This document shows, one piece after another, positions 54,561-64,000 of a stretch of DNA of 64,000 nt. Under the pieces are notes generated by a model. That model saw nothing but the letters and a program-made list of their open reading frames with translations, ran no database searches and was not told the DNA's origin. The first letter of the stretch is position 1, and every line of letters starts with the position of its first letter. Where the stretch lies: the NCBI RefSeq assembly GCF_022458985.1, contig NC_061788.1, forward strand, positions 1 to 64,000, given 5' to 3'. The position numbers and the translations under genes are program-made. The DNA comes from Mugil cephalus. Lineage: Eukaryota; Chordata; Actinopteri; Mugiliformes; Mugilidae.

Positions 54561-54578
54561 TGGTGTCGTGACCGGGTC
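54561..54578 (+). promoter_or_regulatory. Putative retroviral primer-binding site
   Basis: TGGTGTCGTGACCGGGTC has the TGG start and GTGACC core of fish ERV primer-binding sites and sits just before gag. The tRNA was not assigned. Confidence 0.4.
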
Positions 54579-54811
54579 CTTACGTGAACGGTCACTTGGG
54601 CTGAGAACTCAGGACATAGCGTGCCATACCTCTCAGGTGGCCAGAGTGTGTGCATGAGAACACAGTATGTGTGATTCAGACACAGCTGAACCAGGGACAT
54701 TATGAGCCCATATAAAGGGAAGGAGGGACAGAATAAAACGATCTTTCCCGGAGAAGAGAGTAAAAAGAGAGTTTAAAGATTTTGAAAAATGTTGCAGAGA
54801 CGTAAGAACAG

Positions 54812-57439
54812 ATGGTCTGTTCAGTGGCTTGGGGGCCCCCCCCACCAACAGATGCAGAATGGAAGTTCTATATGGGAAATCTCCAAAATAAATTGGCTCA
54901 ACTGAGACAAGCGGGAAAGTCATCAAAGGGAAAGAAGAAAAAAGAAAAGGCTAAGATTGAGGATCATATAAAACTTACACGCCTGCATTTCAGCAATTGT
55001 TTTTCTAGCCACAATAGCACTCCGGTGCAAGCAGTCCAGATCAGAAAACAACAGGGAGATAAGGACGGACAAACAAGGACAACCACCGCGACGACTGGTG
55101 AGATACCACCTCCATACACAAAACACAAAGCGCAGGCTAATACACCAGCATCAGAACACCTATATATGGAGGCTAGGACTATGATGGAGAGAGCAGGACA
55201 GGAGAACTCTAATGAACAGTTTAGCCCAAATAATTTGTTTCTACAGATGCCACAAATGATTGTAACCAAAGGCATGCTTACGTGTGAATTAAAAACCCAC
55301 GCCAGGGGAGGCTGTTGAGCAATCATAAAAGAAGAGGTAAGAGAATAGCAGATAAAAGAAATGAAAAGTATGTTGAGTTAATTAAAAGATGAAATGGCCA
55401 AATTAACCGTTAAAGCCAGTGAACGGGAGTCAAGGTCAGACTATGGAGACACAGGAGGGAGTGAGGGTGATAGAACATGGGGGTTAAGAAAGTGGATGAC
55501 AGGGATGTGATAAGGTACCTGGAAGAACAAACAACAAAACCACATGATACTGAACAACTAACAAAGGTCCTGAAACAGTTGGGAGAGAACATTGCAAAAC
55601 AGATTGAAGCATTGGAAAGATTAGTACAGAAACAAAGAATTATGGAGTCAGAGCGAAAACAAGCTGGCACCGACCTGCGTGTTCTCCAGTTTGGCCTTCA
55701 GCAGTCTGGGCTGGATGATGTTGAAGGCGCTGGAGAAGTCGAAGAACATGAAGTGACTGAAGTGTTGGGTCTGTCCAGGGAGGAGTAGGCCTTCTGCATC
55801 AGGTAGATGATTGCATCATCAACCCCAACGTGGGGCTGATATCATGCTCCAGTTTCCTCCTGTAGTTATCCTTGCTCTCCCTGATGCTGCGTTTGAGCTC
55901 CCTTTGTAGTCTTTTGAGTTCTGCTCGGTCCTGTGATCTAAAGGCCCTCTTCTTATTGTTGAGGAGGGTCTTCAGGTCGCTGGTTACCCATGGTTTGTTG
56001 TTTGGGTAGCAGCGGACCTCTTTAGTGGGGATGGTGTTGTCAATGCAGAACCCAATGTACTCAGAGACACAGTCAGTCATGACATCAATGTCCTCACCAT
56101 GTGGCTCATAAAGAACATCCCAGTCTGTGGCCTCCAGCGCACCACGCAGTGTATCCATGGCTTCAGGAGACCATTTCCTCACTGTCTTCACTGTGGCTGG
56201 TTGCCACTTAACCACATGCTTATATGATGGTGAGAGCAGGACAAGGTTGTGGTCTGACCTGCCCAGCGGTGGCAGGGCAGTGGAGCTGTGTGCATCCTTT
56301 ACATTTGCGTACAGCAGGTCCAAAGTCTTATTGTCACAGGTGGCACAATTGACATACTGGAAGAAGTTTGGGAGTGTGGATGAGAGAGACACATGGTTAA
56401 AGTCACCTGTGATGATTATGAAGGCCCCAAGCTGTTGAGTTTGTAGTCCCGCAGTCACAGAGTGGATGACGTCACATGCTGCTTCGGCGTTTCCAGATGG
56501 ATGACAAATGGATGACACTAGTAAACTCCCTCGGCAAATAATATGGACGAAGTCCGATGGCGATGAGCTCGATGTCCTCCGGAATGGTGAGTCTCTCTCC
56601 GGCCAACATCAGCTGGTCGCGGGTGTAAACAATGCTGGCGAGACAGTACAACCCCCTATCCTATGCAGACCAAGCACTGCTAAAAACCACACTGCCAGAC
56701 CTCAAAGAGGGAGGAAATAACTGGATCAGAGAATTTCTAAACACTTTTAGTGTGCAGGTGCTGGCCATGGGAGACGTAAGAGCGTGTTTCGCCGCACAGT
56801 TAGAACCCCATGAATAGGCCGGTTGGAAACAGCCGCTGGGACCGTACAGGTCGCTGCAGCGGAACCTCTTGAATGCCTGGCCCCTAGGCTCAGGGTGGCT
56901 TTGAGAACTCAATACCCAGTAAAAACTGACTCTAATCAAATGATGGATACCTACAGAAGCTCGGGGAAACAGGGAAGGAGTACATACACCGTTTGTTAAA
57001 ACTATGGGAGGGTCACATGGGGTCTAGCCCATTAACTGACTCACTACAGAGACTGTTTAAGCAAGCCGTGATATAAGGACAAACAGGTGCGGTTAGAGAA
57101 GAAATGGAGAAATTGGTAGCCGGAGATAGCATGCCCCTGGAAATGTGGATTGCCACTTTGGTTCACCACTTAGATCGGGAAGATGAGAGTAAAAAGAGAC
57201 ATGACAGGGAGGTTGAAAAACTTACTATGCAGCTGGTGCGAGGACAGTTAAAGGAGTTGAAAGACAAGGTCACTGATAAAATGAAAGAAACCAAAAAGAT
57301 TAAAGCCCAAATGCCTGCTGTGTCTACAGCTCCGCTTAGTGGCCAAATTCAAATACCCCTGCCAGCAGATGAAGGGCCGGTACCCATATATCAAATGTAT
57401 CAACAATATCCCCCATGTGGCCAATACAGGGGAAGCTAA
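54812..57439 (+). pseudogene. ERV gag, broken by a LINE insertion
   Basis: Part 1 (54812-55669) is a Lys-rich matrix-like region (KSSKGKKKKEKAK) with a PPPY late-domain motif (GEIPPPYTKH), which in retroviruses recruits NEDD4-type ligases for budding. A stop at 55317 and further breaks follow. A minus-strand LINE occupies about 55670-56632. Part 2 (56633-57439) looks capsid-like (QYNPLSYADQALLKTTLPD, WIREFLNTFSVQVLAMGD), then an acidic/basic helical stretch and a Tyr/Gln/Pro-rich end. No CCHC knuckle was found in the remnant, fitting simple gag types or loss. Non-functional. Confidence 0.7.
55670..56632 (-). pseudogene. Jockey-group LINE fragment inside ERV gag
   Basis: On the minus strand, APE endonuclease C-terminus: SSICHPSGNAEAACDVIHS, IIITGDFNHVSLSSTLP (GDFN), LLYANVKDAHSSTALP, GRSDHNLVLLSP (SDH). 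Next come the linker VRCYPNNKPWVTSDLKTLLN and the RT start, up to FMFFDFSSAFNIIQP (motif A, about 55735). The main endonuclease frame (55799-56518) is open for 239 codons. GCTGGC at both edges may be a short target duplication. It must postdate the ERV. Confidence 0.8.
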
Positions 57440-60055
57440 GAACTTAGGATCTATGATAACACAAGCTATTGATGCAAATGATTGGCAGGCAGTGAAAGGG
57501 ACCACGCCAATGGAATACAGTCCCTCTTGTAAATGCTACAAGCTAAAGTATAATGGCACATTTCAGTGCGAGTTGGAAAAAGTTGAAAAAAGCAGAACAC
57601 ATGGCAGAGAAAACACTGACTCTGAATTGGCTATGCAACCCTTGAAACAAACACCAGGCGAAGTGTGTGCGACTGGACCTTTTGATGTAGGACATTGCAG
57701 AGAAATACCTCCTATCATACTACAGATGAAAACACCAGAGATCATAAATCAACCTCAATATCCCCTATCGAGTGACAAGGCAAATGGAATCAGGGGAACG
57801 ATTGAAAGCCTGCTTAAAGCTGGAGTATTGATACCATGAAAGTCAGATTACAACACACCTGTCACTCCCGTGGCTAAACCAGAGAGGGTGGATCATAGAT
57901 TGGTGCACGATCTCAGAAAAATAAATGCCAGAGTGTAGACACCTGTTTGCATTCACTTTTGAAGGGAAGCAATATACCTATACTAGATTACCACAAGCCC
58001 TCAGGGATAGTCCTTCCCTGTTTAAACACTCACTACAGGCTCTAATGTCCAAATTCCAAAATCCGTTGTTGCAATCATGTTGTATATTGCAATATGTTGA
58101 TGACATTCTGATCGCAGGCGAGACTGAGGAAAACGTAGCACGACTGACAGCCGCTTTGCTCACGTGGTTGGGGGAGAAAGGGTTTAAAGTATCCAAATCT
58201 AAAATTACACAACTGCAGAGCTCGAGTGGCGTTCCTCGGGAGAATAATTTCAGGACAGGGGGTAGGTGTGACAGCAAATCACAAAAACAACATACTTTCA
58301 TATGCAAAACCCACTACTGTACAACAAATGATGGCCTTTTTGGGGATGGCAAATTACAGTAAAAATTACATATCAGACTACACTGAAACTGTGTCCCCTT
58401 TAAGGAGGCTCGTCACAGATACAGGACATAGCCAGCTAAAAGCTAACCTTACCTGGACTAAGGAAGTGGAAGAGGCCTTCATCACCTTAAAACAACAGCT
58501 AGCACAGGCTAGCGAGCTCGCTGCTCCTGATTTGGGGAAAATGTTTGAACTTGATGTGAAAGAACAAGATGGTTTTGTGAGCTCCGTACTGTGGCAGCCC
58601 GGAGCTCAAGGGAGGAGAGTGTTATGCTATTATAGCACTAAATTAGAACCAGTGGAAAAAGGCCATCCTACTTGCACCAGAGCCTTATGTGCTATAGCTA
58701 AGGCTCTAAAAGGGACAGCTCACATCACATGAGGACAGGACATCACAGTACACACAAACCACCACAAAGGACCAGTAGAATGCAGGAGATATTGCTTCAG
58801 CCAAATATGCATTATGTCAGTTCAGAAAACAACATGGCTGCTCCTATAACCAGTGAAATACCACATGAATGTGAAACCCTGGTTAGAGAAGAAATGAACA
58901 TCTTTCCCAACATAGTCACCAACACGATAGCTGATGCCGACAGTCTATTTACAGATGGTCATAGTCATGCAATACCAGGAGGAGGTATAATTGCCTCCTA
59001 TGCTGTAGTCGTCAGGAAGGCCTCCCCGACAAAATAACACACGTGGATCACCTTAGAAGCAGATATACTAACACCTCCAGCTTCCGCACAATTAGCAGAA
59101 ACTATAGCTATAACTCGAGCATGTGAACTAAGTGAGGGAAAGGAAGTGAATATCTACACCAACTCTGCTTATCCTGTGAAAGCGGTACACGTAGATCTAA
59201 AACAATGGATGAGAACAGATTTCCTCACCAGTACGGGCACCTGAGAAACACATGATTTAAATGATAAAGTTACAAGAAGCTCTCTCCAAACCCCGCAAGG
59301 CAGCAATTATAAAATGTTCAGGACACCAAACAGGGACGGGTATGACAGCACTAGGCAACAGCGCAGTTGATGCAGCGGCTAAAAAGGTGGCCAGCTATGA
59401 AGGAAAACTCAGCAAAACCTTACAAATGGTCTTAAAAGGAATAAAGGAAGAAAGCAATGAGACTATGGAACAGAAAGTCATTAGTTAAGTAAGAGTATGT
59501 AAGAGTATGAGTATGTTGAGTATGCGAGCTAAAGCAGCCTCTCATGAGAAACTGGCGTGGGTTGGGAAAAAAAAAGTAAAATAACCGGCATATGGAGGTC
59601 AAATGGGAGAATTGTCACCTCCTCTACCTTGCTGATGATGTTATGTGAAGAGGGACACAAAACGGAACATCAATCAGGAAGAAGGCTTACTGAAATGATA
59701 GGGGCAAAAGTGGTGGCATCCCAATCTATCACAAATGTGTAAATATTTTGTAGATACATGTTCCAGTTGCTCCAAGTTTAACCCACGAGCAACCCTTAAG
59801 ATGGGGATGGGAGTGTTTCCTGTCCCAAACAGACCATGGCAAGAAGTGGTGATTGACTTCAAGGACATGGGAATTAATCAGAGAGTAAAAGGCTGTAGAT
59901 ATTTGCTTGTTTGTGTTGATACTTTTATTAGATGGGTGGAAGCTAAACCCACCAGAACTGAAACAGCTCAAGAGGTCATAAATTGGTTGATATATGGCTT
60001 AATACCTCGCTACGGGGTCATAGAAAGTATCTGTTTGGATAATGGGAGTCCTTAA
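57440..60055 (+). pseudogene. ERV pol (protease?-RT-RNase H-integrase), with deletions
   Basis: In order: a possible protease/linker (57440-57750), RT start (INQPQYPLSSDKANGIRGTI, VHDLRKINARV), then a jump at about 57938 that removes the motif A region. After it come FAFTFEGKQYTYTRLPQAL and the catalytic ILQYVDDILIAGET box. Then MAFLGMANYSKNYISDY (connection), RNase H (LFTDGHSHAIPGGGI; VNIYTNSAYPV, with Asn for the usual Asp; KCSGHQTGTGMTALGNSAVD), and integrase (CSSCSKFNP zinc region, WQEVVIDFKDMG, ESICLDNGSP). The frame then stops at 60054. The part with the third catalytic residue is missing before a C-terminal scrap (PHELLTGRKMP). Numerous in-frame stops (57838, 57937, 58731, 59035). Dead. 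Confidence 0.8.
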
Positions 60056-60139
60056 AGTTGGACAGAGGCTAAACCTCTGGTCCTATTCCCATTGAGATCC
60101 AGCCCAAGTGACACAATAGGACTCTAGCCTCACGAGCTG

Positions 60140-60373
60140 TTGACAGGAAGAAAAATGCCCTGCTCATTTACAAATAACCTGCACAACGGTGAAGCTCCTG
60201 ACCTGGCCAATCAGGCGAAAGAGATGGCCGACTACGTGAAACAGCTGCAGGAAGCTGTGAAGTTTTTGTCTCCCTATGTACAGGAAATCCTTATAAAGGA
60301 GCCCAGTGGAGCTCCACCGGAGGAGATAAAAGAAGGAGAGTGGAATTACAGAAGAGTGTTCCACAGGATGTGA
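60140..60373 (+). pseudogene. End of ERV pol / pre-env region
   Basis: ELLTGRKMPCSFTNN then ANQAKEMADYVKQLQEAV and APPEEIKEGEWNYRR: the C-terminal tail of a retroviral integrase region. After it a short arginine/lysine-rich stretch leads to env. Confidence 0.55.
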
Positions 60374-60595
60374 GAGGAGCCAAGGTGGATCGGCCTGTTT
60401 AAGGTAGTATCATCAACTACATATGGTGTGAGAGTCTGGCTGAATGAGGAGCAGACTAAGCTAAGTAAATATTGGCACAAAACACACTGTAGAAAAGGAC
60501 AGCAGTCCCCAGAGAGAAACCTTAGAGAAATCAGAAAGCACATAAGGGACATAGGCGAAGACACAGAGGGAGAATAAGATGTTGACCTACAGGTC

Positions 60596-62080
60596 ATGGC
60601 TTACACTGACCTGTTTGGCAGCGGTAAGTCTGATAGCGCCGTGCTGTTATCATGGCTGAGTGCAGAGGAGAAGGATGCTGTAAGAATCCCCCACAGAGTA
60701 ATCACTCCAACAGGGGGACCCAAAACTCGAACACATCGAAAGACCCATCAAGATCAGTGCATACAGAAGTACGGGGGGATTGAACTCTATTATGAAAAGG
60801 GTACAGATATTACCTTCCAATTTGATTTGTGTGACCTGATAATTTGTGGGGCCGAAGGCATCCAGTGGAGGGGATATCATCTGTACATGTGTGATTTCTA
60901 TTGGGGGGGACCGTCCGATCTGCCCTCTGATAACCAATGGTGTCCACACTGGGGAACTGCACCTCATTATGGAGAGGGAGGTTATCTTAGTGACCGATTT
61001 GGTACCCCAACTCAAAAAATTCAGCAGGCGGGGAGTCTAGTTCGCAGACAATTCACTGGTTCTGGAGGAAAATACAACCCATTGTTGTTTACCATAAAAG
61101 GGCTCAGGCAAAACGACTACCCCAAGGGTGGCCGCGGTTGTGAGACTGAAAGGAATGACACACTGTATTTTGTTCTGGGTGTAGACCAGACAGGTAAAGA
61201 TGCGATGGGACTGGTCTTACATTTCTACGACAAACCTGTCAATAACTCTGATATTTAACCTTCCACACCTAAACCCCAAGAAGGGAAAAACAAAAAAGTG
61301 ACAACCTATAAAGTCAACAAACTCACACCAACTGATTTATTTAGGATCGAGACTGGTTACAGCCAGAAAAACACTTGGATTTATAACGTGCAAGAGGCTG
61401 CAAAAGAGGCACAGGAATCTAATTGCATTGTGTGCACTGCGGCTAGACCTAACCTTATGCTGACTCAAACAGCATTTGAATATGCTCAGAATGCTACATA
61501 CAACAATAATACTGTTCCGGACACTGCCTGCATGTGGGAAGTAATGTCTAAAGACAACCCCAGCTCTAACTGCTCTGGATGGGATAAGATTTACCCTGTA
61601 TTAAGTATAGGATTAGTGCCCCCAATATTTAATTCAGAATTATTATTAAAGGTATCTTGTCTTGCCAAGGGGGGAAATGACGGCTGGAAAATAGAACTGG
61701 GTTACCTGGATCAAACCGTATGCGTTTCAGTGAAAAACGTTACTGACGACGAGTTAGGGAACCGACTTAAAGTGGCCAGGGCTGATGTATGGTGGTATTG
61801 TGGAGGAAAAGCGCTATATGATTACCTGCCCGACAACTGGGAGGGTGTGTGTGCTCTCGTGTCTCTGCTATCCTCCATCCAGATCATCCCCGTGAAGGAC
61901 AGCGTGATTCCAGAAGGATCAGCCTTAAGGAGGGACAGTGCATCTAGAAGGAAAAGATATGCTGACTACGATGAAAGCAGCCCAGTGTGGATAGATGCGA
62001 TTGGGATACCCCGAGGTATACCTAATGAGTATAAATTAGCTGATCAGATTCTGACAACGAGCCTGACCTGGATGATGTAG
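60596..62080 (+). pseudogene. ERV envelope, surface subunit with truncated TM
   Basis: Two open frames, 60596-61258 and 61298-62080, the break being a TAA at 61256-61258; both read in the same register. The surface subunit is Cys- and Trp-rich (WRGYHLYMCDFYWGGPSD, WWYCGGKALYDYLP), with several N-glycosylation sequons (NATYNNNT, NCSGW). A basic furin-type site (SRRKRYAD, about 61950) marks the SU/TM border. The TM then starts (SPVWIDAIGIPRGIPNEYKL) but ends in TAG at 62078 after about 40 residues, so heptad repeats, the immunosuppressive region and the membrane anchor are absent. The family looks gamma/epsilon-like, as in percomorph ERVs. Confidence 0.75.
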
Positions 62081-62356
62081 TATGAGCTCAGGGTCTACAA
62101 TAACTGATCTTACTATGTCAGAATAGCATTTTGCTTTGTGGCTTGATCTAGGCTTTGGCTTTTGATATATACGTATATGTGCATTTTATACACACATAGT
62201 GAATGTTTGTGGGAGCACGTTCACGTGACCGCTGGAAGGAGACCCAGGTTACAAATATAGTTTAGATTGCACCCATACACCCATTTCATGCAGGGTTTTT
62301 ACATTACATGATAATTTAGGGGTGGCGTACCCTTAAGGCACGGCAACAAGGGGATT

Positions 62357-62831
62357 TGTTGGGGTTTAAAGGGTTTAATAAGACCTTCAGCCTGTGTATA
62401 ACACTGGGAAGAATCAGGAAGAGTGTTACTTCTGTTATCTCACCATATCAATCGTTGTTTTTCGCTTTGCTACAGCTGCTCACAGACTAGGACGCATCAC
62501 ACCCTAATATCTCACACACTGGAAACCAGATGAAGCTAATTGGCTGCACATAGAAACTCACTGACACATGAGAGGCAGGACTCCTCTCCATTGTCTTAGG
62601 GGCGGAGTCTAGGTAGAATAAGATCACTGTACGTCCCTGAAGTGGAGCTTTTGGTTCCCTTTACCCCTAAGGTGAACAGACCGAAGCCTCAGCGCTGAAT
62701 CAATATCTATTCTCTGTGAACCAAATGAATATCCAAAACGAGAGAAATTGTCGCGTGATTTGTACGGACGTGAACTACCCATTCCACATGGTATAAAGAT
62801 CCTGGGCTGAAGGAGAGGAAAATATCCTCCT
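62357..62831 (+). repeat. ERV 3' LTR, truncated
   Basis: Begins TGTTGGGGTTTAAAGGG and matches the left LTR up to GGAAAATATCCTCC, where hAT sequence resumes. The R/U5 part (about 560 bases, including the AATAAA) is missing. It keeps a 140-base block lost from the left LTR. Confidence 0.7.
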
Positions 62832-62865
62832 TCACATTTCTTTCATACATAACATTTTGTTCACA

Positions 62866-63069
62866 TTAAAATTCGCTTACTACTTTGGCTGCGCTGCACA
62901 TTTTGCAGAGGAGACCTTTCTCAGTCGCAAAAGAAACAATCTCACACAGTTTCACCGCTTGTTCTTCTGTTTGCACATACTCCGACAGCCATTCTGTCTT
63001 AAAAGAAGTGCATTTCTTTTTTACTTTGGCTTGGTGAGTAGATGTGTCACTACCCGTTCGTTTCGCCAT
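62866..63069 (-). pseudogene. hAT transposase N-terminal exon
   Basis: MAKRTGSDTSTHQAKVKKKC, then FKTEWLSEYVQTEEQAVKLC and ATEKGLLCKMCSAAKVVSEF. This is the typical opening of a fish hAT-type protein, with CKMC as the first zinc-finger cysteines. It is in the orientation expected from the surrounding element and cut off by the ERV insertion at about 62832. Confidence 0.8.
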
Positions 63070-63404
63070 GATAAGGGGTTAGCATTTACATCTCTTATCT
63101 CCGCCGCACGTTGTTAGCCAGCTAACTAGCACGACGCCGCGGCGCGTATGGGAAGGGCACCTAAGTAAGCAATGTCAAAGCTATGAGTGACTGCGTAGCG
63201 TAAGTGAACCGTTTCGTATCATTGGCTGGACATCTGTCACTCACAATGTTACACTGCAAAAACTTACAGAAAAAAATGTTATTGGTCTTATTAATTTACA
63301 GTTTATGTTGAATTTTATTTTATGCGCTGCATAGATTTTCTTGTGTGCTGAGAATGTGTGAGCAGTGCGTGATTGCGCAGGTGCGCAGCTTAGAGAGAAT
63401 ATTG

Positions 63405-63930
63405 GGCAGGACAGTTTTTTCATTCTAATTTTAAAGGGAAAGCCAGAGGTGCAGCTATCCTGGTCAACAGAAACATTCCTTTTGAGCCCTCCAACATTAC
63501 AGCAGATAAATTTGGACGTTTTATCATTGTTTCAGGCAAACTTTACAATAAGTCAGTGGTCTTGGCTAATGTGTATGCGCCCAATGTTGATGACGTACAG
63601 TTTTTCAGTAGATTTTTCTCTGAACTTCCTGATCTTAATTGTCCTCCCCTAAAGCTACCACACTCAGCAGGTCTACCAATTACATTAAAGCATTTCTTGA
63701 CAATTTTAGCCTTTCCCCTGGAGGTTCTTGTATCCTACAGGAAGAGAATATACCTTCTTCTCCCATGTCCACCACACTTGTACTCAAATTGATTATTTTT
63801 TTTAATAGATAATAAACTAATTTCAGACCCTGAAGTCATGTAAATACGAAGGTACTGTTATTTCTGATCACGCTCCCCTGGTTCTGGTAGTAGCTTTCCC
63901 AGATGCTGACTATACAAGGAGACACTAGAG
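63405..63930 (+). pseudogene. L1 ORF2 endonuclease, second piece
   Basis: Continues the frame interrupted at 53424: FNFKGKARGAAILVNRNIPF, GRFIIVSGKLYNKSVVLANV, YAPNVDDVQFFSRFFSELPD. Then, after a deletion that removes the GDFN motif, come REYTFFSHVHHTC-like sequence and VISDHAPLVLV (the SDH motif, about 63862-63894). It decays towards 63930. The reverse transcriptase would lie beyond the window or has been lost. Confidence 0.85.
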
Positions 63931-64000
63931 ACTAGATCAAGAAGATCAAATCAAGAACATACCCGCTCCCTCCCCACCCCCACACACCCAACAAACAATG

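Larger units (their letters stand above)
53425..63404 (-). mobile_element. hAT element carrying the ERV, inserted in L1 ORF2
   Basis: Flanked by the perfect 8-bp duplication GGCAGGAC (53417-53424 and 63405-63412). The termini CAATGTTCCCTCTAA (53425) and TTAGAGAGAATATTG (ending 63404) are inverted repeats with two mismatches. Apart from the ERV the element consists of about 220 bases on the left and about 570 on the right. It contains a transposase N-terminus on the minus strand (62866-63069). Confidence 0.85.

Noticed and set aside
1..64000. CRISPR arrays, tRNA or rRNA genes
   Set aside because: No regularly spaced identical short repeats, no A-box/B-box pairs with cloverleaf and no rRNA-like blocks were noticed; tandem units found are transposon parts.

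Overview
The window looks like a piece of a teleost (probably percomorph) fish chromosome. This rests on L2-type LINEs with the (AATTG)n-like tail after a TATATAAATAAA end, an IR/DR Tc1 element opening CAGTGGGGGAAATAAG, Penelope-like (PLE) elements, hAT elements opening CAGGCATGTCAAACTC, a percomorph-style endogenous retrovirus, and two copies of a fish-expanded P-loop GTPase gene. Everything is eukaryotic: spliced exons, TATA promoters and poly(A) signals are visible, and no operons, CRISPR arrays or ribosome-binding sites were seen.

The host genes that look alive are two tandem paralogous GTPase genes on the minus strand (gene 1 about 14.8-23.8 kb, gene 2 about 39.4-50.0 kb). Each has one large exon (ATP/GTP-binding G domain, Cys-rich segment, coiled coil) preceded by a tiny exon with only 11 coding bases, so the proteins start 44 residues upstream of the first Met of the long exon (529 and 538 aa). 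They sit on a segmental duplication that also copies the promoter, upstream repeats and 3'UTR. An orphan third promoter/first exon (31.2 kb) and a broken exon fragment at the left edge show that more copies existed. All three promoters keep a TTCNNNGAA (GAS/STAT-like) motif.

Region by region: 0-3.6 kb holds a GTPase exon relic, a truncated hAT and an L2 LINE. 3.6-5.2 kb is a multi-exon pseudogene of an rve-type integrase-like family that lacks the exon with the catalytic Glu. 5.6-10.8 kb is a convergent, broken G2E3-like HECT ligase gene, disrupted by a LINE C-terminus, a rearranged PLE and a 1,050-bp hAT with perfect 8-bp target duplication. 11.2-12.8 kb is a young Tc1 with a single frameshift. 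18-23.4 kb (intron of gene 1) contains a PLE hairpin and a decayed LINE. 24-35 kb is repeat-rich, with a Harbinger-type MSANTD-like gene start, LINE pieces and two Crypton-like fragments in opposite orientation. 35.5-38.4 kb and 45.4-47.1 kb hold hairpin-CTAG repeats that look Helitron-like and are circularly permuted relative to each other. 43.4-45.4 kb is a LINE split by a 328-bp hAT MITE. 51.6-64 kb is a four-level nest: an L1-type LINE interrupted by a hAT element, itself interrupted by an ERV (LTR-gag-pol-env-LTR), whose gag is interrupted by a Jockey-group LINE.

Coordinates of exons and repeat ends were read by eye; element family names are from motif recognition, not from searches.
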